Of a stretch of 64,000 nt of DNA, positions 50,166-62,607 are shown in pieces. A model generated the notes under the pieces. It was not told the DNA's origin, made no database searches, and saw nothing but the letters and a program-made list of their open reading frames with translations. Source of the stretch: Taeniopygia guttata (taxonomy: Eukaryota > Chordata > Aves > Passeriformes > Estrildidae); the NCBI RefSeq assembly GCF_048771995.1, contig NC_133033.1, positions 3,038,501-3,102,500 of the forward strand, in the 5' to 3' direction. The position numbers were made by a program, and so were the translations under genes. Each line of letters begins with the position of its first letter. The stretch's first letter is position 1.

Positions 50166-53100
50166 TCCCTTTCCCATGGCTGCAGCAGGGAGTTCAGGCA
50201 GGGATGGGTGTGTGCAGGGAGGATCAGCCAGGATTTTCCAATCTGGAGATATTTCTCCCATGTACAAACTGGTAGGGTGGACTTTTCATCTAACTGCCAA
50301 TGTTTGAACCCCCCTTTTCTGTTTGTTTGTTTGGTTTTTTTTTTCCTTCCTTGCTTATGAGAATTAGTTGAATCAAAAATTACTTAAATTGTCAGGTGTC
50401 TCAGTTTTGATTTAAATAGTGTCTTTTAAAACTTGTTCTGCATTTGTAGCACAGACTTGTGTTGCTTGGGAAAGGTTCAGTCTCAGTTTTTACCAGCAGG
50501 ACAGCACATTTGGTACCCGTTTGTGAGAAACAGGTGGGTAAAGCACTGCATTTACACATAATAATAGAACTTTATACATATTAAGAAGCTCTCTAGGTCT
50601 GTAGAAAAGACACTGGGAAGCAAAAGATTCCCTTTAATAAATCATCTCATACTTTGCTCCAAAGTACTCAAACTCCAGTTCAACAAAGAGCATTAAGCAA
50701 AGGGTTGAAATTTAAATCACTGGTACCTGTGAAAGCTGGAGAGCCTCTGCTCCTTCCCCATTGTCATCAGGACTTCTACATGTCCCTGTCTGCCCTGCAT
50801 CATCTCAGAATTTGCTGCTTGGTCTTTCCAGTTAAAGTGATAATGTTTTTAATTTGTGATTCATGACAGAGTGCTTTGGATGAAAATTGTAATTCAAGGA
50901 AAATCACGACACATGTTTTATGAAGGCATTTTATTTGCTAGCTCAAACTGTGTGAAGTTTGCTGGATGTATCAGAAAATAAAGGTAAATATCTTGTTTTT
51001 CAAAACTTGATAAATTATTAAGAAAGGAAAAATGCCCTGAGTTAATCAATCTGATGTTTTTTCCACCATTTGTCCCTGGAGGATTTAGATGTAGTGGATC
51101 GTGCTTTAGTGCTGGTCTGCTCTCATCATTTGCAAGGGAGAAAATAAACATTCCTGTGTCTCAGCTCCTCATCAGTGTCTGAACTTGAATGAATCAGCTA
51201 TTGAGCTGAAGGAAATTAAATATAAATTGACATGAAGAAAATGTTCTCTCTGCAGCTGCAGAAGCAGCTATGGTTGTCCAAAGCTGACTTTTATCCCTTC
51301 AAAGACCATTATTTTGGGTCACATCATCCTATTCAATAACTGGTATTTCTATAAAAGTTTAGCCTAAAGTTACTGCTTTAATACTATTTTAAAGAATTTA
51401 TAAAAGTAAGTTCGATGAAAGATTGTCTTAAATTCAGTTGTGACTTTTGGCACTCATTTAGAATGGAAAATCAGTATACAAGCTGCTCTTTTTAAATGTT
51501 AATCCTGTTTCTTCCTTGATCATTACTACAAACACAGCATTTTGTAGTCTCACAGTAATTTAAAAACATAATAAGTATTCTTTTAGTTTGAGACTTAACT
51601 CATGAGTTTGTGTTGCAGAAGTGCTCCTGGCTGGGAGTCAGGTGGCTCCATTTTCTCACCTTCATTTTGCTGGGCTTGCCCACAAAATTGTGTAATGACA
51701 TAATGTCACTATTTATGGCACAAATGTTCTAAATAAATATTAAATATTCTGTTTTGGAGAGTGATTTCAAGACATTTACATTTCTTGTGCTATACTCTAG
51801 AGCCCTCTGCTACACTGAATTACCTGGAATAAGTTCTTTCAACTCAGGTTGCCCAATTATCCTTCTTATGTGGTGCCACTATTTAAATATTATATTTTTC
51901 TGGGCAATTTCTTTGCTCTGCAACTTTCCTGGCTTTACTTCATGCTAAAATACACAAGGGAACATAACAGTTTCTCCCTGCTCCCCTTCTCATTCTCAGG
52001 CATGTTTGGAGAAATAAAAGATCATTAAAAGAGAATAATCTTGTAAAATGCATTCATTATACCGGGAAGGTAAAAAAGGAACTTGTCTGTTGATACTCTG
52101 GAGATGGTCTTTTTTGGTCTTTGGAGATGTATTAGGAGATGTCTCCATGCACAGATCTTTGATCACTCAGTTCTCTATCACAGCAACTACTCAGCTGTAG
52201 CACAGATATCAAATTTATTACCAAACTTAGATCATTGCTCAAGTCACTGGCATAGACAAGAGCTCTACTTCAACACATCAATCTTCTATTCAAGTTCAAC
52301 TCCTGCTTCTCTCCTTCTCCACCTATTTTTTCCCCCCACTTCCAGTGGTCTCATCTTCTGAGACAGGAAAACATTTTCCTTGCTGGTTTGTTCTTTCTCC
52401 CAGAAGCAGTTGCTCATTTTGTAGGCAGAGTGGACTTTTAAATCACTGCCAGTGTTATATTTCCCTCTGAATACCCCTCCTGTTGCCAGGTCATCTATAA
52501 TTGGATGCCTCCTCATTGCTGTTGAATAACATAAATCTACCTTGAGATCTGCTGCAGTGAGCATTTCTGGAAGTTTGGTCTTTCCCCTTTGGATCCTCTA
52601 AAATCTATCCCATGAGATCCCTTTGCTTTTTTAGAGGAATTTTTATTATTATCTTTTTGGAGATGGAGTTGATCTGGGACATGACAAAAAGTCACTTTGG
52701 TAAAAGTCATTCAGTCAGCACTGAGACCTGTTGAGTCTATAGGATTGAATCCTGCATGCAAACATCTTTCCTTACATAACTGGTATTTCTCATTTTACTA
52801 CAGCACATTTTTAAAGCTGAACTTTGAAGCTGATCCCTCTCTAATACTTGGTGGCCCTCCCTAACTAAACAAAAGATTTTTATGATTTTTAAAGGATTTG
52901 TATACTGTCAGATGAACAGATGTAACGCACAGCTGTAGTCCATCTCCACTGGGAACCTTTTTTACTGCTGCTGTTTAGAGCTGTTCAGAAAATTTTTGAA
53001 CCAACTTTGTGATGAGAGAATAGACTTTAATGTAAAAAAGCTTTAGTGAAAAGCATCTGCTTTGTATGTCTAGTTTGGTTAGGTTTTTGGTTTTTTTTTT

Positions 53101-53565
53101 TGTTTTTTTTTGCTAGAACTAAAAATTGATGTATGTTTTTTGACTTGAGAATTTATGTTCAAAATACCAACATATCGTGGAAAAGGGAGATGGAGAAGAT
53201 TTATCTGAGGACTTGTCAAAATTCTGTCCAGACATGGTGATGACAACTTCTGTGTTTTAGCTACTTATCATAATTTGTTGATGTTTTAGATACTCTTGTT
53301 TGATATTTGTGTTCATATGGCTGAAGTAAATGACTTATTTGGGATTTATTCCTGATTTTGCTATAGACTCATCTTCCAAGACATTGGCCAGGCTTTTTCT
53401 GCTTTATTTTAGGAGCTTGTGGATGAGGAATGGAATAAGCAAGGCAACCTGGAGACCCTTTAGCCTTAATTCTGAGGTTCTTAGTGCTCATATCTCCAAT
53501 CAATCATGAATTCCCTGTATGAATTAAGTCCTACCTGTTGCAGAGTACTGGGCAGACATGTGGAC

Positions 53566-53728
53566 ATAGACTCAAAGAACAGTTTGGGTTGGAAGGGATC
53601 TTTAAAGGTCACCTAGTCCAACACCCCTGCAATGAGCAGGGACACCTTCCACTAGCTTGGGTTGCCCAGAGCCCCATCTAATCTGGCCTTGAACACTTCC
53701 AGAGCTGGGGCAGCTCCTCTGGGCATTG
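53566..53728 (-). mobile_element. CR1 LINE 3' end, minus strand
   Basis: Reverse complement of a CR1 terminus: AACAGTTTGGGTTGGAAGGG, TCACCTAGTCCAACACCCCT, GAGCAGGGACACCTTCCACT, GGGTTGCCCAGAGCCCCATC and TGGCCTTGAACACTTCCAG. It is moderately well preserved. Confidence 0.9.
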
Positions 53729-56700
53729 TAAAAAACATGCAAAAATATCCAGAAAGACAAAGTCAAACCAAACCAAGCACAGAGATAAAGTAACAGCATC
53801 AGAAGAATGGAGGGTCTATCCTCAGAGATGATCAGGAGTTTGAGTTTGGCATATTGAGCTCAGCAAAACAAAGCCTGAGATGGAGATAAGTAACCACCAA
53901 GTATCTCGAGGGAATAAACATAGGGGGCAAATAAAACCTAAATTATTTACGCTAATAGGGAATATTGGCAAAAAACCCAAACAGATAGAAACCACCATGA
54001 GAAAATTCAGGCCAGCAATTAAAGGATGGTTTCCATCCAGTAGAGGAAAAGTATTTGGAGCAGCTCTGAGCTCTGGGTGCTCCCATCCCTTCACTGGGAT
54101 TATCCCTCCCACAGCAATGAACCCCCCACAAGGCATTAGTTTCTAACTCTGTTTCAAGCTACTGAATCAGTTGTGTGTACCTGAGTGTGATTTCTGGGTT
54201 GGTGCTCTCTGCTCCTCCCTCAGCCACATCCTGTGCAGACACCTTCACACTGTCTCTGACAAAGGGACGGGTGGTAGTGGCTGATTTCTGGTTTTAGGAA
54301 GGTCTTCATCCACCTGTACCACCTCCTACTGCTCTCCCAATTCGTAACCTGAATACTGCATCCCTGCCTATTGATAACCTGAGGCTCCAGACTCAAAAGT
54401 ACACTTTGTGTAACAAGATTTTACCTTCAAATTTAACCTAAATTACCACCTGCATGTATTTTTTAAAGTTTGTATTTAAACCTGGATTGTTTCAGGCCAG
54501 ACTACAGTGACAGAACTTACCCAGGGTAGAACCAAATCGTGCTGTTGGTCCTACTGTAAGACCCATCATTTAGCAGGCAGAGACTGTCATGTTGTAACAA
54601 GCTGAGTTGCATGGGAGCCAGCAGCAACCTTCAGATCCTCTGGAGATGAGTCATGCTATTTTCAAACTATCTGGTTAATCAGTAAACTGAGATCTGCTGC
54701 TTTACAGACAATAATATAATAGTTGCTTTGCATTTGTGCACTATTTTACATTTTGGATCCCTTGCCATTATGATTCGAAGCATATAGACTGCATCTAATC
54801 CAATTTATCCTGTTCATCTTGGCAGTGCTTGCAATGCTGACAGCTTAAAGAAAACACTTAATTTGACTAAGTGTTTTCAGTTTGCTTCTCAAAATATTTG
54901 AAATCATTAAAGCCAGAGTACCCCTGCACTGCAATACACACAGTCCTGACCTACTTCAGCAAGTTAATTACAATTTGTGTGATCCCAGGGCCTCTGATTA
55001 TGCTGCAGGCTGAAGTAGTTTACCTGGTTAAGAAAGCGCTTGATGTTAGAGAATAATTCTCCTGTCTTGATGCTTTTTAATCTGACTTTTAAAGAGGCTC
55101 TTGGAGCAAAAATGAAGCATACTGGGGACTTGGTGTGACATGTTGTGTCGCCTGCCTCGCTGGGCAGGGCGCAGGGGGCCGAGTGCTGAGCTCCCTGTGC
55201 AGATGCTCTCCTGCTGTAAGGCTGCTCAGCCCGTGAATTCAGAGCTATTTGTATTCATTGCTACCTGCCAGAGGTGAGGCACAGCACAGGGATGTAGGGC
55301 AGCCCTGGATGTGCCCTGGTGAGCACAGGTGATTATGAATGGTGGCTCAGTAGCACTGGAGTCTGCCAGAGCTGATGGGGTCACAGGCTGCAGTCCCTTG
55401 CTCTGCTGGTGTGCTCATAACTGAGGACTTGTCACCAACCCCTCTGTGATGGCATCTCACCCTTTACCTGCTGCAACCCAATGAGAAGAAATATCATCCA
55501 GGCTTGCTGTCAGTGCCAAATACAGATCCCAGACAGCAAGCATGATGGAACAGAAGGGAGAGGGTGTACAGGAGAATAGAAATGGACCAAAAGGATTTAT
55601 CAGTGCAAGCGCTAAGTGTTGCAGTGGTGTGAGTCAGGTGAGGTTGCAAATGTCAACACAGATAATGTTGAGACAGTGTAAGCATCAGTACAGGCTATAA
55701 TACATCCACCTTGGTAAGTGCATTCACTCTGTCTCTTCTGCCAGTGCAGGTCCCAACAGCTTCCTTAGCTGCTGTGTCTGAGGTTTTGGAAGATGTCAAT
55801 AAACTCCCAAGTCTGTGTGTCATGATCTGTTTTGTCATTTGGATTTGTGTTTACTGTAGTTAATGATTCAAAAATTATGAAATAGTTAACTAATCCCAAT
55901 TTCTTACAAAGATGACATTTAAAAAAATCCAAAGATGAAATTTAAAAATTCAGTTATGAATGGCTGATTTTATTGCCAGAGAGGAGCACTGGAGCATCCG
56001 TCTGCAATGACAAAAGAGGTGAAATTGCCAGTCTTTGCAGGAAAGGTGATACAATCATGCTGCCACAACACAGAGGTAGCTTGATTTGACACATCAACAT
56101 GCTACAATTTTCCTCTGTGATACGTTTGGTTTCCTTTTAAACGAGTTGCTCACGGCTTCCCTTTCAGAGATGAGTGCTGGCAAGTTGCAATACCACAGAG
56201 AAGGGAAGGTCCAGAGCTGCAGTAGGAATAAGGAACTTTTAAAAATGCAACTGGTGCGGAAGAGCGAACAAGGTCACTGGTGACAAGGCTCTGCTCCATC
56301 TGTGCCAGCACACTCCTGAGCAGAAGCATTCCAGCAACGTGGCATTTCGTCACGTTATTCCTTTCCTTTCCAGTTTCAACAGCTGGTTATTTCCCTGACT
56401 TCGGTGAGGAGACAAAGCCCCCTCTTTGTGCAGCCACACGATGCAGTATCTCGTGTAACAGAGAAATGAAATGCAAATTTCTCTGATAAGGCAGGAACGG
56501 GGCTTGTCTGGGGAAGAAGGAAGCACTGTCTAGTTGCAAGAGCAGAAGAAGCTCATATTGACCACTGCCTCTGCCATTCAGTCCCCAAAACTGGAAGAAA
56601 CTACAGTTTGGGTTGTCCTCTGATAACATCAACATTCAACCTACCATGACCCATTCCATCTTTCATAGAAAAGGAACAAAAATTACTCTCCTGTTTTGGG

Positions 56701-58005
56701 CAATTCAACAAAGCATTTTAACCTGGACTTTTTTAAGGTACACGAGAAGTTGTTCCGTGTCTGCACACAGCAATACACATGCTAAGGCATTATTTACATG
56801 GGGTCTGAGTAATCTGTAAAGGACTTGGAGAAATTTAATAACAAATATGAAAATTACTGATTAAGAAACTATTTATGCATCCTTTCTTTTAAAATTCAAT
56901 TTTCAAGGAAGTAGAAATTTTTGCATTAAATGTTAGTTTTTCTGGGAGATTTTTTTGTTGAGGTGCCATAAGGAGTAAATACTAGATAAAAAAATAGTAA
57001 AGTAAAAGAAAGCTAATGCTGGAGCAAAGGAAAACCTTTGAAATATCACTCAAAAATTTTCATTTGTTCAGTATCAGCACTCTGATTAGAGCAATACTAA
57101 TGTGCATTGTGCATAAGAAGAGCTATTCTGAGTCTAAATTGGTGACACAGGCAGGGGACAGTTTAACCTCTGGCATTAGCTAGAACTGGGCAGTGACAGG
57201 AGCCAGTGCAGCAGTGCTAATTAATGCACCCTGAGGGGACACAACGAGGCATTGGCCCTGTACACCTGAGACATACTTCTGTCAGCACTGAGGTGCCAAT
57301 TACTGTTCTCTCATAAAAATAACCCATGTTAAAAAAATAACAAAAAGGCAAAAGTCCAAGTAATGTAGGTAAGATTTAGCCATAAAATTATCAAGTGGAT
57401 TCTGTAATAATGCATCTCCCCAGTTTATTAATACAAGGCAGGATGAGCTCTGTTGTAGCTGCTGTTATGGAAATTCAGAAGCTTTGTTGCTGGACTGGGC
57501 AGCAGCACCTTTGCTAAGCTCATTTACCCTAGCTTCTCTGAGACCTGACAGCTCTCACTTCCTTCACCTTGGAGCAAACTCCACTGGAGAGCAAAGCTGA
57601 ACCTCTCAGGGCCACCACTGCAGAGAGAGTGGAGGTGTCTGGGAAAGGATCTCTGCCTACACTGATGGTGGACACAGAAAAAAACTCTTTTGGACTGGAC
57701 AAGAAACCAGAAATTCCTATTTTACTTCTAGCTAAACATTAGCAGTACATTGTCCTTTGTAGGTGCTCAATTTCAAATAATTTAGTAATATAAATCCCCA
57801 AACACTCAGCAGTCCTCCAGCTGAAAACCACTGCAAAGAAAACCAAGATGCTGTGGGAGTGCTTTGTCAGATGGCACATTCTTGATAACCAAGGCAGGGA
57901 AGAGATTTGTCCACACTAGAGGCATATTAATGTGGGTTTTTCTCAGCAGGTGCTTTTTGGGGTGAATGAGGAACATTAAGCATGTATCCAATTGAAACAT
58001 CTCAG

Positions 58006-58124
58006 TGTTTTTGAAGAAGACCTCAAGGATCTTAACTGCACATCAAATGCAAACCCTGAGTATAGCTTGCCAGAAAATGCTCTTACCCCAGCTGGCTCAA
58101 GAAGATCAATGCTGGAATTGATAG
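58006..58124 (+). other. Weak exon-like block
   Basis: A 119-nt open block bounded by CATCTCAG and a donor-like ATAG|GTATAT. Its translation is hydrophilic with serine and acidic residues (FEEDLKDLNC, LPENALTPAGSRRSMLELI). The composition looks more protein-like than neighbouring frames, but the upstream pyrimidine tract is poor and no family was recognised. Confidence 0.22.
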
Positions 58125-61100
58125 GTATATACCCTACAATATGTTGCTTTTCCTCTAAAAAATATTTTATTAGAGTTTAATATGGTAATAGTGCCTGGTT
58201 GTATGGGGCACTACTTTACAGCTGGTGGATGGTAGAAAAGAGGAACCATTTGGCAAATCAGGCCAGACCAAATAGCATTCATTTGGTTAATCACCAGCTA
58301 TTAAAATAGCATCAAATCATAGCAACCTATTTGCTTATAATTCAGTGCACAATTTTCTGCACAGTATATTCATAACTGCTGTACCCAAGCTAATTTTAAA
58401 TGAGCCAACAAAGCCATTTTCCACCACTCCCCTGGGAAATGAATCTGTGGACTGATGGATCTTTCTGCTTCTGGGGCTAAGCCCCCACAAAATCTGAGCT
58501 GATGACATTGGTGGTTTGACTTTGAAACAAACTGATTTCAGATTTAGTCTATTTTTTTAAAGCTTGGTATGGTTTAAATCTCTTGCATTCCTCCAAGATT
58601 CATATAACTTCCAGTGCCTAGAAGATTATACCCATTATGTGCTCTTCAAACATGCAAACATTCAGGCATCATTGCAAATTACTTTGTGAATTCTATTAGA
58701 GACAACCTTCAATAGTTCCCTGGTGGTTCCTCTCTTTGTCACCATGAATTCATCAAACAACAATATCCCTCTCCTTCTAAATCAGGAATATATCAGTATG
58801 GTCTTAAAATTGAATTTGGTCTTTAAAGAGTTGAGCCTTTATTTCTGAGAACTGATCCTCACTGCTGTACAGCTGTGGGGAGCAGAATGGCAGAGCTGTG
58901 GCCTGTGCAATGATGAAATATTTTAAGTAGGGAGGAAAGAAATTGATGAAGGTATGTTAGTAACATGTACACAATGAAGTTCTGTTGTTTGTAAATATTG
59001 TGCACACTGTTGTTTTTCTGTATTGCAGTAAAGTTTTTAATGAGCCTCTGGGCTCAGTAAAAGTTGAGCAATGAGTGTTACTTGCCCCAAACACTTCTGT
59101 TGTATAAACAAACAAATGGACAGTCCAAAATTTCTCCTCTGGTACTGCTGGTGTCCTCCCAGGCCAGCTTCCCCACCTTTAATTTAGCTGCAGAGAAATG
59201 AGGACAAACTCTGGCTCTGAAGGCAGACCCAGCCTTGCACATATTCCTGAGTGTCCACACTCATGTCAGCAAAACAGGTACGTGCTTGCTTTTAGGGATG
59301 CAGTGGGATACGGTGGGATACAATGAAACCTCAGAGCCATCTTAAGGGTATCTGAATCCTTGGCTTGGCATTTCATTCTGCACGTCAGTTGATTGGTCAT
59401 TTTATCACTAGTTATGAAGTGAAATTAGATAATCTCACTGCCATATGGTATAGAGTATTTATAGTTTAGTATGTTTTCCATATATGTGCACTAAAGCCTG
59501 CTTCAGGGATTTGTTACGGTCCTTGTGTTTACAGGATTTGGGTCTTGGGTGAAAGAAGAAATTGACAGTTGCTAATGTTTGATTTAAACTGATACTTCAG
59601 AGGCCACATGAGTGATCCCTAATTAAAATCAATTTACACTTTCTGTCCTTTGCCAGGGAGGCTGGCAGGGCTTTCCAGACCAGAGCTCATGTCCACCCAG
59701 CTCTGCTCCCCCTAGCAGCAATCAGGAAGGGGTGACTTCAGGGGACAGGGGGAGAGGCCTGTGGAATGCTGAGAACGTTTAACCTCTACCTCAGCTCTCC
59801 TCCCAGACAACCAGGAGTACCCAGGGACTCTCCAGCTCTCTCAGGTAACCTGAACCCTGAAGCATCTCTCCAATGATTTTTCTCTATGTTAGGTTTAACT
59901 GCTAATTTCTTGCTTTCCATCAAAACGCTCTACTCCCCTTGAAATTTTGATAAATAAGGAGCTACAGAATTAATTATGTGGGACATTAGTCATTCAATAT
60001 GTGTCATTATTGTCTCAAAACAAGCCTAAATGAACACCACAGAAGGGTGTTGGAGATCTGCATTTGGAGCTCACCCAGATGTGATAGAAGAGGAGTGTAT
60101 TCTCAAAACAAAACATTGCCTGGTACAGACACCAGTGCTGGGGAGTTGTATGGTGTAAATACCCCTCATACAATTTTCTGACTGCAAAATTATGCTAAGC
60201 TTTAGAGCACTTGTGTGGGTCTGCTTGAGACCTACATCCCCCACTCCTCATCTGTCTCTGCTGCCATGTCTTGGTCATTTTAAGTTGCAATGTCAGACAC
60301 AACAGAAACTGGCTGAAGCTCAACCAGCCATTTTTAAAAAGTGGTAAATAATAGTAAAAAACAACAAACTCTGAGAGAGGAGAAGCAATTTTCAATCACC
60401 CTGTAAGAACCCTGTGAGCACTCAAAGAAAGAGGAGTTAATAAATGTTAGAGTCAGGTTTTTTTTGGATAGGATTCTTGCAGAATATGATTTCATAATCC
60501 CCTGTCTCTAGTGAACAACAAGACCTCTGTAAACACTCAATATTCAAATAGAAAATTGTTTCTTGTAGGCTTCCATGGCACAAAATAAAAGCTCTGTAAA
60601 TCTGGGCCTCCATATGTGGTTCTCAGCTGGTGTAAGTCCCTGAATGAATTACATGTGAACAGAGAAATTAATGCTATGCACATGGTGGCCAAACTTGAAA
60701 GCAGAAATTGCAACTGAGGATATACTGCAGTGGATTGTGAAATTTTTGAAGATAAATGGAAGCTTGAGTCCTTGTTTATGTAATGCAATATCGATGCATT
60801 TCAAGGGACAGACAGCTATCACAGTGAGATACTACAATACTGAGATCACATTTGGGACAATAAAGGGATTTGCTCTTTAAAATCAAAGACTGAAATTAAA
60901 AAGGCAAATATTCAATAATCCAATGTAACTTTGAACAAAAAATTGGGCAAAATACTTCCCCCCTTTTTAAATCTATCAAATTGCCGTGGCAGTAAATGTA
61001 TATGCTATCCATGTTTTGAAATGATTGTGCTCTAAAGCCACTTTTGTTAATCAGTCAACGTTGATGATGAATTACCCACGAGTTTTGGTACTTTACAAAG

Positions 61101-61417
61101 AGTTGCGATCTTTTTGTTGTTGTTTTCTTTCCCCCTTCTCCTCTCGACAGAGGGAAGAATGTGCATGTTACAGTGAATTCTAAATGAGGCCTGTGCCTCC
61201 CCTGTTTGCAAAAAGCCAAGCAAAGCAGTAAAATAATAAATAAAACAAATGAAACCCTCTTTAATCCATTCATGAGCTTGAGTGTTTCAAGTAGGCCATA
61301 ATATTAAGACACAGAGCTCTGAAAGAGATGGATCAGAGGAAAGGGCTATTGCTTAAACAATGCCAGCCCATTTAATTGAATTACGTATTTGTCAGCACTG
61401 TATTTTCCCATGTCCAG

Positions 61418-61576
61418 GATTCTTACTGTCGATTCAGGGCTTAAGGCCTAAATGGAAAGGGCAACAACTGCCGTGTATTTTGGTCCCGAACAAGCCGTGT
61501 CCTTTGAAACGGCAGCGCTCGACGTTGGGTAGAATGCTGGAGTGCTTTGCAGCAACAGAGGCCACCAGCAAAAGAG
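61418..61576 (+). other. Weak exon-like block, possible partner of the block at 61907
   Basis: An open 159-nt block after TTTTCCCATGTCCAG, ending AAAAGAG|GTAATG. It has more CpG dinucleotides than its surroundings and a basic stretch (PLKRQRSTLGRMLE). Both ends are phase 1. No family was recognised, and it could equally be a conserved non-coding element. Confidence 0.2.
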
Positions 61577-61906
61577 GTAATGAAAATATGTTACCCCCAT
61601 GGATTCGACCTTGCTGCAGCATACCAAGGAACTTGACTGAGAATTTTTAAGCCTGATGTTATTTCTGTAGCAGTTTATTTGTATTAATCACAAGGACAAC
61701 TGGGGTTGTCCTTGAACAAGAGGACGGGAGACAGAAATTCACAACTTTTTTCTTTAAACTGATTTGGCAGAGTTTTTTTAAAGTATGAAATCTATAGTTT
61801 AGTCAAGGATGTTACCAAATGTTCATTGTCTTAGGATCAAAATTTCAACTGTTTTCCTTGATTTGTTGCATAAAATAAGCACTTGTGTATCCATCCCTCC
61901 CTCTAG

Positions 61907-61995
61907 GGGCATTTTATGCCACATACGCCACAGCAAGACTGGAGGAAGCCACAGGGACCTGGACAGCAACAGCTCAGGCTGGAGGAGGAGACAAG
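61907..61995 (+). other. Weak exon-like block, phase-compatible with the block at 61418
   Basis: An 89-nt open block after CCATCCCTCCCTCTAG with donor CAAG|GTAACC. Joined to the block at 61418 the frame stays open through the junction (a one in three chance). The translation is alanine- and threonine-rich (AFYATYATARLEEATG). No family was recognised. Confidence 0.2.
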
Positions 61996-62556
61996 GTAAC
62001 CTTGCAAGTGTTAGGCCTGAGTATCTGCTCTGCTCCTTTACAGAGCTTCTCACTCTGGCACTCCCCTGTGTCCCAGCTACCTTGCTACTACTGCTATCTA
62101 CATAACAAAAAAAAAAGAATTTTGGCTGCTTCTTCTCTGCTGTACCCATGCAAGTTTTGTTTCCAGATTATTTTGAGGACAAGTGCCCTGTGATCACAAA
62201 GAGCATGATCATCCCTTTGTCCTACTCTTTCAGTCATCTGTGACAAAAATTTGGGAGCATATTCCCAAAAAACAGTCTGCATCTGGAATAGAAGTGTTGC
62301 CAGGGCATCCTGACTTTGACAGAGATGACTCTAGATGAAGGATGCTTGAAATTGGTCCCTCCATACAACTGTCCATATAAGAAAACTCTGCTGAGTCATT
62401 TCCTAAAATTCAACCAAATGATCTGCAACTCTGAGCCTCATTTGCCCAGTTTACTGACCCTCAATCACATTTCATTACAGTGAGGTTACACAGCCTAGGT
62501 ACCTCCTCTTCCATTGTGTTGTACTCCAAATGAACACAAAATTCCATTTTGTTTTG

Positions 62557-62607
62557 GAGTTGGAAAAACTCTTCCACAGTGTTGGAAGAGTTGGAAAAAC
62601 TCTTCCA
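62557..62607. repeat. 20-bp direct repeat (31-bp period) containing a 10-bp hairpin
   Basis: GAGTTGGAAAAACTCTTCCA occurs at 62557-62576 and again at 62588-62607. Within 62583-62607, TGGAAGAGTT pairs with AACTCTTCCA around a five-base loop, giving a perfect 10-bp stem. Confidence 0.85.

Noticed and set aside
56160-56280. SAGKLQY motif after CTTCCCTTTCAG, compared with the AGK(L/V).Y strand of CSPG repeats
   Set aside because: The following residues lack the HD..(S/T)..D..F..DG pattern of the repeat.
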